The position numbers and the translations under genes are program-made. Positions 1-7,700 of a stretch of DNA of 9,561 nucleotides are shown here, in pieces. Where the stretch lies: assembly GCA_900299065.1 (NCBI GenBank), contig OMIJ01000086.1, forward strand, positions 1-9,561. The letters run 5' to 3'. The DNA comes from Hyphomicrobiales bacterium (GTDB lineage Bacteria > Pseudomonadota > Alphaproteobacteria > Rhizobiales > Beijerinckiaceae). The notes below the pieces were generated by a model. It worked only from the letters and a program-made list of their open reading frames with translations. It searched no databases and had not been told where the DNA came from. Position 1 is the stretch's first letter. Each line of letters opens with the position of its first letter.

Positions 1-425
1 CCAAACCGGCCGTGAAGGCGGCTGCCCATTCTGTGCCAAAGACCAAGGAAACTGATCGGACCAGACAGAGTCAATTGGCTAGCAAATCCCCCGTTCAGGC
101 CTTTGATCGACCAGTCACGCCTATCGTCTCGCTTCCCATTCCTGTGCCAGCCTATGCGGCCTCTTCTAGTCCGGCGCCCGTTGCAGCGCCATTAGCCCCA
201 GGGGATTTGTCGGGTCCTCGTTATCTTGCGCCGGTGAATCAGGTTCAAATTCGTAGTGCCCCCGTTAGCAATGAAACCTCTGGTAGCACGTCTGCGGCTT
301 CACCTAGCCCGAATGGTCCAACAGGAACCCGTCCGGGAGCTTTAATGGGCCTTGATCCTTCTGTTCCCATGCGCGCCTATCTGGGGCCGCGCAATGGAGC
401 GACGCAATCGGGTATGCGCCCTTAA
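1..425 (+). CDS. C-terminal part of a Pro/Ala/Ser-rich protein of unknown function (5' end outside window)
   Basis: The reading frame is open from base 3 and ends at the TAA at 423-425, giving about 140 residues. An in-frame GTG at 12 exists, but no ribosome binding site can be judged so near the edge, so I treat the gene as 5'-truncated. The visible part is low-complexity: proline, alanine, serine and threonine dominate, with almost no large hydrophobic runs and no predicted membrane segment. Short stretches such as PIPVPAYAASSSPAPVAAP resemble disordered linkers or tails of envelope or secreted proteins. The last 25 residues (around MRAYLGPRNG) are less repetitive and might be a small conserved end. 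I do not recognise a family and assign no function. It lies 55 bases upstream of uppP on the same strand and could share a transcript with it. It could also be a complete small ORF from 12. Confidence 0.5.
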   Translation, partial: KPAVKAAAHSVPKTKETDRTRQSQLASKSPVQAFDRPVTPIVSLPIPVPAYAASSSPAPVAAPLAPGDLSGPRYLAPVNQVQIRSAPVSNETSGSTSAASPSPNGPTGTRPGALMGLDPSVPMRAYLGPRNGATQSGMRP

Positions 426-442
426 GGCATGGATCAACTTTC

Positions 443-481
443 TTTGACAGGCGCATTGGAGATGATTAGCCCTCTGTCAAA
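443..481. repeat. 8-bp perfect inverted repeat in the gap before uppP
   Basis: TTTGACAG at 443-450 is matched by its exact reverse complement CTGTCAAA at 474-481, with 23 bases between the arms. The right arm touches the first base of the upstream uppP start candidate (ATG 481). The arms are about three helical turns apart, which would suit a dimeric DNA-binding protein. The left arm also contains TTGACA (444-449), a perfect sigma-70 -35 hexamer, but no good -10 box lies 16-18 bases downstream. There is no T-tract, so it does not look like an intrinsic terminator. It may be chance. Confidence 0.35.
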
Positions 482-1407
482 TGAGTCGAACTGGCCGCTT
501 GTGGGCTGCCGGGGGGAATGGGTTTGGGGGCACAATGGCGGGTGCATGCACACAAGGTATTGATACGGGCTTTGTCGCGCTTGGCTATGGCAAAGTGGGC
601 GTGCTGGGCATAGTGCAGGGCATTACCGAATTATTGCCGATTTCATCCACCGCCCATATGCGCATTGTGCCAGCCCTGCTCGGCTGGCAGGATCCCGGCT
701 CAGCCTTTTCTGCAGCCATGCAATTAGCGGCACTGGCTGCAGTGGTGAGTTATTTCTGGTCCGATGTGCGCGCCCTTGTCATGGGCTCGCTCAGTGCTTT
801 GGCAAGGCGGGATGTGCAAGATCCGCATTTGCGTTTTTCACTTGGTATTGTGCTCGCCACAATTCCAATCGTGATTGCCGGCTTGTTGCTGTCCAGCCTT
901 CTCAACGCCTGTGACTCTCCCTTACGCAGTCTGCAGGTGATCGGCCTGTCGTGTATCGTTATGGGGTTGTTGCTGGCCTTTGCGCAAAAATATTGCAATC
1001 ACACCCGCCAAATCGGTCAGGCTGGCTGGCTAGATTTTATCATTGTGGGAGTGGCGCAAGTCGGCGCTTTGATCCCCGGCGTCTCGCGCTCTGGCTCGAC
1101 ATTGACTGCTGCCTTGTTTCGCGATTTTGAGGCCAAGGAAGCTGCGCGCTTTTCTTTCCTTATGGGATTGCCAGCGATTATGGCGGCGGGATTGAAAGAA
1201 TTTTATGAGCTCTACAAAGCGGGGATTGGGTTGGAGGCTTGGACGATCCTGGGCTTTGGCCTGTTGATTGCCTCCTTATCGGCTTTTGCCGCGATCTGGG
1301 GCCTCATGCGCTTGCTGGATCGATTCTCATCCTGGCCCTTTGTGATTTATCGAATCGGCCTTGGTCTAATCCTCTTGATAGGCTTTCAATTGGGCTATTT
1401 GATCTAA
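481..1407 (+). CDS. uppP: Undecaprenyl-diphosphate phosphatase (UppP/BacA)
   Basis: This integral inner-membrane enzyme removes one phosphate from undecaprenyl diphosphate, regenerating the lipid carrier for peptidoglycan and other surface polymers; overproduction in other species gives bacitracin resistance. Both family signatures are present: the (E/Q)xxxE motif as QGITE (Q46, E50) followed by LPISSTAH (S55, S56, T57, H59), and PGVSRSGST at 199-207 with the key R203. The rest is hydrophobic helices, roughly 76-92, 120-141, 152-168, 184-200, 222-238, 254-276 and 284-304. The longest frame gives 308 residues, with about 29 extra residues before the first motif compared with E. coli BacA. ATG 481 has no well-spaced Shine-Dalgarno. 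ATG 535 (residue 19) has GGGGG four bases upstream and may be the true start, giving 290 residues. The gene ends 5 bases from the convergent cupin gene. Family call is firm; the start is not. Confidence 0.95.
   Translation: MSRTGRLWAAGGNGFGGTMAGACTQGIDTGFVALGYGKVGVLGIVQGITELLPISSTAHMRIVPALLGWQDPGSAFSAAMQLAALAAVVSYFWSDVRALVMGSLSALARRDVQDPHLRFSLGIVLATIPIVIAGLLLSSLLNACDSPLRSLQVIGLSCIVMGLLLAFAQKYCNHTRQIGQAGWLDFIIVGVAQVGALIPGVSRSGSTLTAALFRDFEAKEAARFSFLMGLPAIMAAGLKEFYELYKAGIGLEAWTILGFGLLIASLSAFAAIWGLMRLLDRFSSWPFVIYRIGLGLILLIGFQLGYLI
503..530 (+). promoter_or_regulatory. Potential G-quadruplex motif at the uppP translation start
   Basis: Four runs of at least three G occur with short loops: GGG 503-505, loop of 5, GGGGGG 511-516, loop aat, GGG 520-522, loop ttt, GGGGG 526-530. 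This fits the standard G3+N1-7 pattern on the coding (RNA-like) strand. It lies four bases before the in-frame ATG at 535, and its last G-run is the only Shine-Dalgarno-like element for that start. If 535 is the real start, folding would hide the ribosome binding site. If 481 is the start, the motif is simply coding for a glycine-rich stretch (residues 8-17). Pattern seen directly; function inferred. Confidence 0.4.
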
Positions 1408-1412
1408 GGCGA

Positions 1413-1907
1413 TTACTCCCGATGGATTGGATCTACCCATTTGATCAGTTCCGGTTTTTCGACTGGTTCAAGGTCGAGATTAATGGCTGTGGCCTCTCCA
1501 TCGCTGCGCACCAGAATACATTCTAAGGCCTCATTCGGACTCGCATTGATCTCTTGATGCGGCACAAAGGGTGGCACAAAAATGAAATCTCCCGCCTTGG
1601 CCTCTGCGATGAATTCGAGCCGCTCACCCCAGCGCATGCGGGCCTTTCCGCGCACCACATAAATAATGCTCTCCAGCGATCCGTGATGATGGGCTCCTGT
1701 CTTGGCATTGGCATGGATTGTCACTGTACCGGCCCATAGCTTCTGGGCACCCGCCCGTGCAAAATCGATCGCTGCAGCCCGGTTCATGCCGGGCGTTTGC
1801 GGTGTATTTGTATCAAGTTGATCGCCAGGGATGACCTTGACCCCATTGTGTTTCCAATGGTCAGTTTGGCCATCATGTTGATCTGAATGGGCGCTGGACT
1901 TGGACAT
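1413..1907 (-). CDS. Small single-domain cupin (RmlC-like) protein, function unknown
   Basis: A 164-residue protein with one conserved beta-barrel cupin domain. Cupin motif 1 is visible as G71, H73-H74-H75, E79 and G87 (GAHHHGSLESIIYVVRG). Motif 2 is G106 to N121 (GDFIFVPPFVPHQEIN), with H117 as the likely fourth metal ligand. The expected metal-binding 3-His-1-Glu set is therefore intact, so it probably binds a divalent metal such as Mn, Fe, Zn or Ni. Substrate and reaction cannot be told from sequence: cupins include isomerases, dioxygenases and sugar-binding proteins. The first 22 residues are polar and His/Asp-rich and probably disordered; there is no signal peptide, so it is likely cytoplasmic. 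The start is supported by GAGG (plus-strand 1913-1916) five bases upstream of the ATG. It is convergent with uppP and divergent from the efflux operon, sharing only the 175-base upstream region with it. Confidence 0.85.
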   Translation of the reverse strand: MSKSSAHSDQHDGQTDHWKHNGVKVIPGDQLDTNTPQTPGMNRAAAIDFARAGAQKLWAGTVTIHANAKTGAHHHGSLESIIYVVRGKARMRWGERLEFIAEAKAGDFIFVPPFVPHQEINASPNEALECILVRSDGEATAINLDLEPVEKPELIKWVDPIHRE

Positions 1908-2082
1908 TGCGGCCTCATGTTAGGGCTGGATGAGCCGCAATCTAACCCAGATTTGGATCTATTGCATGGGGATAGAGGCGTGCCGCGCGTTTCATCGGGC
2001 ATTTGCTTCCGATACAATGATTTCATCACTCTGACCTGAGATTGGCCTCATTCTGATCCTGCCGCTCTGTTCTCGACGGCCC
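1908..2082. promoter_or_regulatory. Divergent intergenic region between the cupin gene and the efflux operon
   Basis: These 175 bases must hold the cupin promoter (minus strand) and probably the promoter of the four-gene efflux operon (plus strand). The best plus-strand -10 candidate is TACAAT at 2013-2018; upstream only a poor -35 (TTCATC at 1991-1996, 16-base spacer) is seen. The heptamer TTTCATC occurs twice in the same orientation, at 1990-1996 and 2021-2027, bracketing the -10; the second copy lies in the small palindrome TGATTTCATCA (2019-2029). These could be operator half-sites but are short enough to be chance. No convincing minus-strand promoter or terminator was found. Confidence 0.45.
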
Positions 2083-3495
2083 TTGCGCCGTTTACCCCTC
2101 CTCTTTCCCCTGCTCGCTCTTGTGGCTTGCGGGCCAGAAGATGCGCGTCTCGACATGAATGCCCCGCAAATTCCGGCCCGTTTTGCTCAGGCTCCTGAAG
2201 CCCAAACGGACAGTCAGATCCTCGATTGGCCCAAATTATTCGGCTCGCCCGAACTCACCCGGCTCTCGGCGCAAGCTGTGGCGGGTAATTTTGACATTGC
2301 AGCGGCTGCGGCAAGGCTCATTCAGGCTCAGGGTCAAGCCATGATCTCTTCAGCGGCGCTTTTGCCGGTTGTGACAGGCAATAGCTCAGCCTCGCGCAGC
2401 TATACGCCTGGAACCCTAAGATCGAGACGTCCGCCTTTTGAAGGGTCAGTGGGTAATAATTTCGGACTGGGTCTGAGTGCCAGCTATGTGCTCGACTTCT
2501 GGGGGCGCAATAGTGCGATTGCAGATGCGGCCCAATGGAATGCCATGGCCTCCAGCTTCGATCGGGATACAATTGTTCTGAGCACACAGGCCGCTCTGGC
2601 GAATGCTTATTTTCAGGTTTTGGTCGCGCAGGATCGCTTGCGGCTTGCTCGGCAGAATGTCGATATTGCCGAGCATGTGCTGGCTGCAATCAAAGCGCGT
2701 ATGGATGTGGGGACAGCAACCGCACTGGATCTCGCCCAGCAGGAAAGCGTGGTTGCCAGCCAGCGGGCATCAATACCTGCGCTTGAGCAAAGCCAGCAGC
2801 AAGCGGCTGTTCTCGTCGCCAGTCTTGTGGGACGCACGCCCGAGAGCCTGACAATTACTGGTGGCAGTCTCGATCGGCTCAATGTCCCGCAGGTCCGGCC
2901 CGGCCTGCCAAGCCAATTATTGCTGCGTCGTCCTGATCTGGCGGCAGCAGAGGCGCGCCTCCTGGCCGCGCAAGGCAATATCAAGGCTGCCCGCACGGCG
3001 CTCTTGCCCTCGATTACCCTGTCGACCCAGAGCGGTTTTGAATCGAGTACGCTGGCCAATTTGCTGCGGCCAGAGGCTTTGGCGGCCTCACTTGCCGCTG
3101 GGCTGCTTCAACCTATATTCAATGGAGATCAGCCAGAGGGTCAACTTCGACAAGCACAAGGTCGGCAAATCGAATTGCTGGCTACTTATCGCAAAGTGAT
3201 TGTCACGGCCCTTGCTGATGTTGAAAATGCGCTGATCGCAGTTCGTCTGACCAGCGAGCATGAGCAATTGCAGGCGCGTGTGGTTGCCTCTGCGCGCCGC
3301 GCCTATGAGATCACCGAACAGCGCTTGCAAGAAGGAACGATTGACGTGGTGACCTTGCTCAATACGCAATTGACGCTGTTTCAGGCACAGGACAATCTTA
3401 CCTTCATTCGCTATCAGCGTCTGCAAGCCGTCGTTTCTCTGTTTCAGGCTTTGGGCGGTGGGTTCACCCGTGATAAGCGTGAAGAGGTCCTATGA
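2083..3495 (+). CDS. Outer-membrane factor lipoprotein of an RND efflux system (NodT/OprM family)
   Basis: Product of 470 residues that should form the trimeric outer-membrane channel of the tripartite pump encoded downstream. The N-terminus is a lipoprotein signal: MRRLPLLFPLLALVAC, with lipobox LVAC and acylated Cys16. Family hallmarks follow in order: the first TolC-type repeat with LDFWGRN at 137-143, long alpha-helical barrel segments (about 150-250), the strongly conserved second-repeat entry at 276-311 (LRRPDLAAAEARL, then NIKAARTALLPSI), QPIFNGD at 343-349, and the final helix pair to about 458. Length is normal for the family. The start is TTG 2083, chosen because it puts a compact signal peptide in front of the lipobox; no Shine-Dalgarno is visible and no ATG or GTG lies between it and the upstream in-frame stop (TGA 2032-2034). 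The stop overlaps the adaptor gene by four bases. Family call is strong; the start is less certain. Confidence 0.93.
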   Translation: MRRLPLLFPLLALVACGPEDARLDMNAPQIPARFAQAPEAQTDSQILDWPKLFGSPELTRLSAQAVAGNFDIAAAAARLIQAQGQAMISSAALLPVVTGNSSASRSYTPGTLRSRRPPFEGSVGNNFGLGLSASYVLDFWGRNSAIADAAQWNAMASSFDRDTIVLSTQAALANAYFQVLVAQDRLRLARQNVDIAEHVLAAIKARMDVGTATALDLAQQESVVASQRASIPALEQSQQQAAVLVASLVGRTPESLTITGGSLDRLNVPQVRPGLPSQLLLRRPDLAAAEARLLAAQGNIKAARTALLPSITLSTQSGFESSTLANLLRPEALAASLAAGLLQPIFNGDQPEGQLRQAQGRQIELLATYRKVIVTALADVENALIAVRLTSEHEQLQARVVASARRAYEITEQRLQEGTIDVVTLLNTQLTLFQAQDNLTFIRYQRLQAVVSLFQALGGGFTRDKREEVL

Positions 3496-4760
3496 AAAGG
3501 CTGCTGCTTGTTTTTATCATTCTGGCTGCAGCGGGCGCTTGGTATGCAGATCGCATTGGCTGGATCAAAGTGCCATTCCTTGGCCAGCTGACAGCATCAC
3601 GTCCCGGCCCCGGATCAGGCAATGGGCCGGGCGGCACTCGCAGTGAGCCGCCAGTGCCGGTTCTCGCTGTTGCTGTGCGCGCGCAGGATGTTCCCGTCTC
3701 GATCGATGCTGTGGGTACGGTGCAATCCCTCAATTCGGTCGTGGTGCGCTCGCAAGTTGAGGGACGCTTGCTTGAATTGGGTTTTGTGGATGGCCAGACG
3801 GTGAAAAAAGGCGATCTTCTGGCCCGGATCGAGGCGCGAACCTATCAAGCGCAATATGATCAGGCCGTTGCAAAAAAAGCGCAAGACGAAGCCCAGCTGG
3901 CCAATGCCAAAATCGATCTTGAGCGTTATACAAGATTGGCCGAGACAAATTTTGGCTCTCGCCAACAGGCTGACACGCAAAAAGCAATTGTCGCGCAATT
4001 ACAAGCTCTGGTGCAGATTGATCAGGCCGCCATCGATAATGCGCGCACCATTCTTGATTATGCCACGATCCGCGCCCCGATTGATGGGCGCACGGGATTA
4101 CGCACTGTGGATGTGGGCAATATCATCCGCTCCTCCGATAGCGCCGGCCTTGTAACGATTACGCAAATGCAACCGATCGGCGCTCTGTTTAATCTTCCGC
4201 AACAGCAATTGCGCGGGCTGAATATGGCTATGGCGCGCGGCTTTGTACGCGCTCAAGCGCTTGAAGCAGACAATGTGAGTGTGATTGAAGAGGGGCGCAT
4301 TGAGGTCTTCGACAATCAGGTGGATACAACCACCGGCACAATCAAAGTGAAAGCTTCCTTCAAAAATGAAGCGGATCATCTTTGGCCGGGACAATTTGTG
4401 AATATTCGCATTTTTGTTGATGTCCTTAAAAACGTCAAAGTTGTGCCAACATCGGCCGTTCAACGCGGGCCGACAGGTCCCTTTGTTTATGTTGTGCGGG
4501 ACGACTCAACTGTCAAAAAAACCGATGTGAGTGTTGGCCGTCAGGATGAAGCGCTTTCAGTGATCGAGGGGGGCGTTGAGCTTGATCAAATGGTGGTGAC
4601 CACAGGCTTTGCGCGCATCAGCGATGGCGCGAAGGTCAGCGCCCTTACACCTGAACAAGACAAAGCCAATCAACCCAAAGAAACGCCCGAGACACAGCAG
4701 CGCCGCCGCCAGCGCCGCGGCGATCTGGGGCCGGCCGATGTCAAAGTGATGCCCGGATGA
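3492..4760 (+). CDS. mdtA: Periplasmic adaptor (membrane fusion protein), MdtA-like
   Basis: This 422-residue protein links the RND pump to the outer-membrane channel. The N-terminus has a signal-anchor (MKRLLLVFIILAAAGAW). Since no lipobox Cys is present, it is probably held by this helix. A Gly/Pro-rich linker (38-50) follows, as in E. coli MdtA. The split lipoyl domain is seen at about 83-115 (VVVRSQVEGRL, then VKKGDLLARI) and 188-212 (LDYATIRAPIDGRTGLR, then DVGN), flanking an alpha-hairpin (117-185). The beta-barrel domain contains DNQVDTTTGTIKVKASF (274-290) and LWPGQFVNIRI (298-307), both characteristic of this family. The end is a charged tail with an arginine cluster (404-409). ATG 3492 overlaps the preceding stop and has GAGG four bases upstream (3484-3487). 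Its place directly before two RND genes supports the MdtA/MuxA assignment. Substrate range is unknown. Confidence 0.92.
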   Translation: MKRLLLVFIILAAAGAWYADRIGWIKVPFLGQLTASRPGPGSGNGPGGTRSEPPVPVLAVAVRAQDVPVSIDAVGTVQSLNSVVVRSQVEGRLLELGFVDGQTVKKGDLLARIEARTYQAQYDQAVAKKAQDEAQLANAKIDLERYTRLAETNFGSRQQADTQKAIVAQLQALVQIDQAAIDNARTILDYATIRAPIDGRTGLRTVDVGNIIRSSDSAGLVTITQMQPIGALFNLPQQQLRGLNMAMARGFVRAQALEADNVSVIEEGRIEVFDNQVDTTTGTIKVKASFKNEADHLWPGQFVNIRIFVDVLKNVKVVPTSAVQRGPTGPFVYVVRDDSTVKKTDVSVGRQDEALSVIEGGVELDQMVVTTGFARISDGAKVSALTPEQDKANQPKETPETQQRRRQRRGDLGPADVKVMPG

Positions 4761-7700
4761 GTATTTCCTCGCCCTTCATTCTGCGGCCTGTTGCCACATC
4801 TTTGTTGGGCATTGCCATCTTCTTGTGCGGGGTTCTGGGCTTTATGCGACTGCCGGTGTCTTCTCTGCCACAGGTCGATTTTCCAACCATTCAGGTCACA
4901 ACCCAATTTCCCGGCGCCAATCCTGATACTGTCGCCGCGCTCGTGACCGCTCCGCTGGAGAGGCAATTTGGGCAAATCCCCTCCATGCAGATGATGTCCT
5001 CGGTCAGTTCTTTCGGACTGAGCCAGATCACTCTGCAATTTGATCTTGATCGCGACATTGATGCCGCCTCGCAAGATGTACAGTCCGCCATCAATGCGGC
5101 CAGTTCGACCCTGCCGCGCAATCTTCCTTATCCGCCGGTTTATTCCAAAGTGAATCCGGCCGATGCACCTATTGTCACTTTAGCGTTGACCTCAGCTACG
5201 GCGCCGCAACGCGTGCTTAGTGATCTTGCTGATACATTGATCTCGCCCCGTTTGTCAGAAATCGGCGGCGTTGGCCGTGTGAGCGTGCAGGGCGGCATAC
5301 GTCCTGCTGTGCGCATTCAAGTTGATCTGGCGCGCCTGGCCGCTTACAAAATCGGTGTCGAGGAATTACGCATTGCCATTATTGGCGCCAATGTCGCAGG
5401 CTCAAAAGGCGCGCTGGATGGGGCACAACAATCCTATATCATCGCTGCCAATGATCAGATTACGGCCGCAACAGCCTATCGCGATATTGTAATCGCCAGC
5501 CGCAATGGCACTCCCGTTTTATTGCGCGATGTCGCAGAGGTCATTGATGGTCTCGAGAATGTGCGCGTCGGCGGATGGTCGAATGGCCAGCCTGCCGTAA
5601 TCATTGATGTGCAAAAGCAACCCGGCGCTAATATTGTGCAGACTATGCAGCGTCTGCGTCAGGAAATTCCGCGCATCCAGCGCTCGATACCTGCAGGCGT
5701 CACATTTGATGTGGTCAATGATCGCACCACGACCATTCGGGCGTCGATTAATGATGTCGAATTTACGCTTGTTTTGAGTGCGGCGCTGGTCGTTCTGGTC
5801 GTGTTGTTGTTTCTGCGCACCGTGCCAGCCACAGTTATTGCTGCCGTGGCCCTGCCTTTATCAATTCTGGCTACTTTTGCGACAATGTGGTTGTTTAATT
5901 TCAGCCTCGATAATCTCTCCCTTATGGCGCTGACTATAGGAACCGGGTTCATTGTCGATGATGCAATTGTGATGATCGAAAATATCGTTCGCAATCTTGA
6001 GGGCGGCAAAAAACCGTTGCAGGCCGCATTGGATGGCGCGCGTGAAATCGGGTTCACTGTTGTCTCGCTCACCTGTTCGTTGATTGCCGTCTTCATTCCC
6101 CTTTTGTTTATGACCGGACTGGTCGGGCGGATGTTCCGCGAATTTGCCTTGACATTAACCCTCGCAGTAATCGTTTCAGCGGTGATTTCGCTGACGCTCA
6201 CGCCAATGATGTGCGCCGGTTTGTTGCGTTCATCCGCCTTTGATCGTCCAGGTCGCCTGATGCGTCTATTTGATGCGCCGATTTTATGGATGGGGCGCAT
6301 CTATGCGACTTCGCTGGAAAGTGTGCTGCGCCATCAAACATTAATGATTTGGCTGACTATTCTAACGGCTGGTCTGACGGTTTGGCTCTATATCATCATT
6401 CCCAAAGGCTTTCTGCCACCTCAAGATACCGGCCTTTTAACGGCAGTTCTGGAGGCCTCTGCGGATGTATCATTTACCGAAATGGTTCGCCTGCAAGACG
6501 AGGTCAGTACAAAATTGCGCGAGGATCGTGATGTCACAGGGGTTGTCAGTGTTGTAGGAATTGGCTCTCTCAACACCACTCTGAACACATCACGAATGAC
6601 CATCACCTTGCGCCCCCATCAGCAACGGGATTCAGCGCAGATCATTGCCGAGCGGTTGCGCCAGCGCATTTCGGACCTGCCTGGTGCAAAGCTTTACATC
6701 CAGGCTGCGCAAGATATTCAAATCAGTACACGCTCCAGCAGATCGCAGTTTCAATATACTTTGGCGTCAGCCGATGCTGATGAACTGGCAAAATGGTCGC
6801 AAGCTCTTGCCAAGCAATTGGCGCGATCCTCTCTTTTGCGCAATGTCGCATCTGAGACCCAGGAAGGTGGCTTGCAGCTTTTAGTCGACATTGATCGTGA
6901 AAAAGCCGGTCGTCTGGGCGTATCGATTCAAAATATTGCCGATACGCTAAATAGTGCATTTGGTCAGCGTCAAATTGCCACTATTTATGCGCAATCCAAT
7001 CAATATCGCGTAATTCTCGAGGCGGCCCCGCAATATCAAACAGATCCCTCCGCGCTCCAGAAACTTTTTGTCACGGGCGCGGGCGGGATCCAGACACCTT
7101 TGGAATCTTTTGCATTGATCAAGCGCGTGACGGCGCCCTTGTCCATTGCGCATCAGGAGCAGTTTCCGGCGGCAACAATCAGCTTTGATCTTGCTGCCGG
7201 GGAGTCGCTGGGTGATGCTGTGCGCGAGGTTGAGCGCCTGCGTCATGAAGTGGGCGTGCCGGATTCTCTTTCAGGCTCTTTCAATGCAGATGCCGCTGAA
7301 TTCCAGCGCTCGCTAGAATCCGAACCCTGGCTCATTCTCGCAGCCATTGTGACTATTTATCTGGTCTTGGGTATTTTGTACGAAAGCTTTGTTCACCCAT
7401 TCACCATTTTGACCACTTTGCCCTCGGCGGGGGTCGGTGCGCTGCTCTCGCTCTTGCTGTTGGGTCATGATCTGTCGATCATTGCGCTGATTGGCATTAT
7501 TCTCTTAATGGGCATTGTGAAAAAAAATGCCATTATGATGATTGATTTTGCCCTTGCTGCCGAGCGCGAGGAGGGCTTATCGCCAGAGCACTCCATTGTG
7601 AAGGCCTGTCAACTGCGATTTCGCCCGATTATGATGACGACTCTGGCTGCCTTGCTAGGTGCAATACCTTTGGCCTTGGCGAGCGGGCCGGGAGCTGAAT

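Noticed and set aside
444..472. TTGACA as part of a sigma-70 promoter for uppP
   Set aside because: The -35 hexamer is perfect but no acceptable -10 lies at 16-18 bases; kept only as a possible element within the inverted repeat.
1400..1420. Bidirectional terminator between uppP and the cupin gene
   Set aside because: Only 5 bases separate the stop codons and no G/C-rich stem with a T-tract is visible on either strand.
2613..3059. 148-codon minus-strand frame inside the outer-membrane factor gene
   Set aside because: Antisense to strongly conserved family sequence; Arg/Ala/Ser-rich shadow typical of the opposite strand.
3872..3878. Seven-A slippery sequence (A AAA AAA in frame) in mdtA as a programmed frameshift site
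   Set aside because: It sits in the middle of the conserved alpha-hairpin, and I saw no stimulatory structure or sensible alternative product; the standard frame yields a complete adaptor.
5659..6300. 213-codon open frame on the minus strand
   Set aside because: It lies wholly antisense to the conserved TM2-TM6 block of mdtB; the product is a low-hydrophobicity Thr/Arg/Asn-rich shadow with no recognisable motif.
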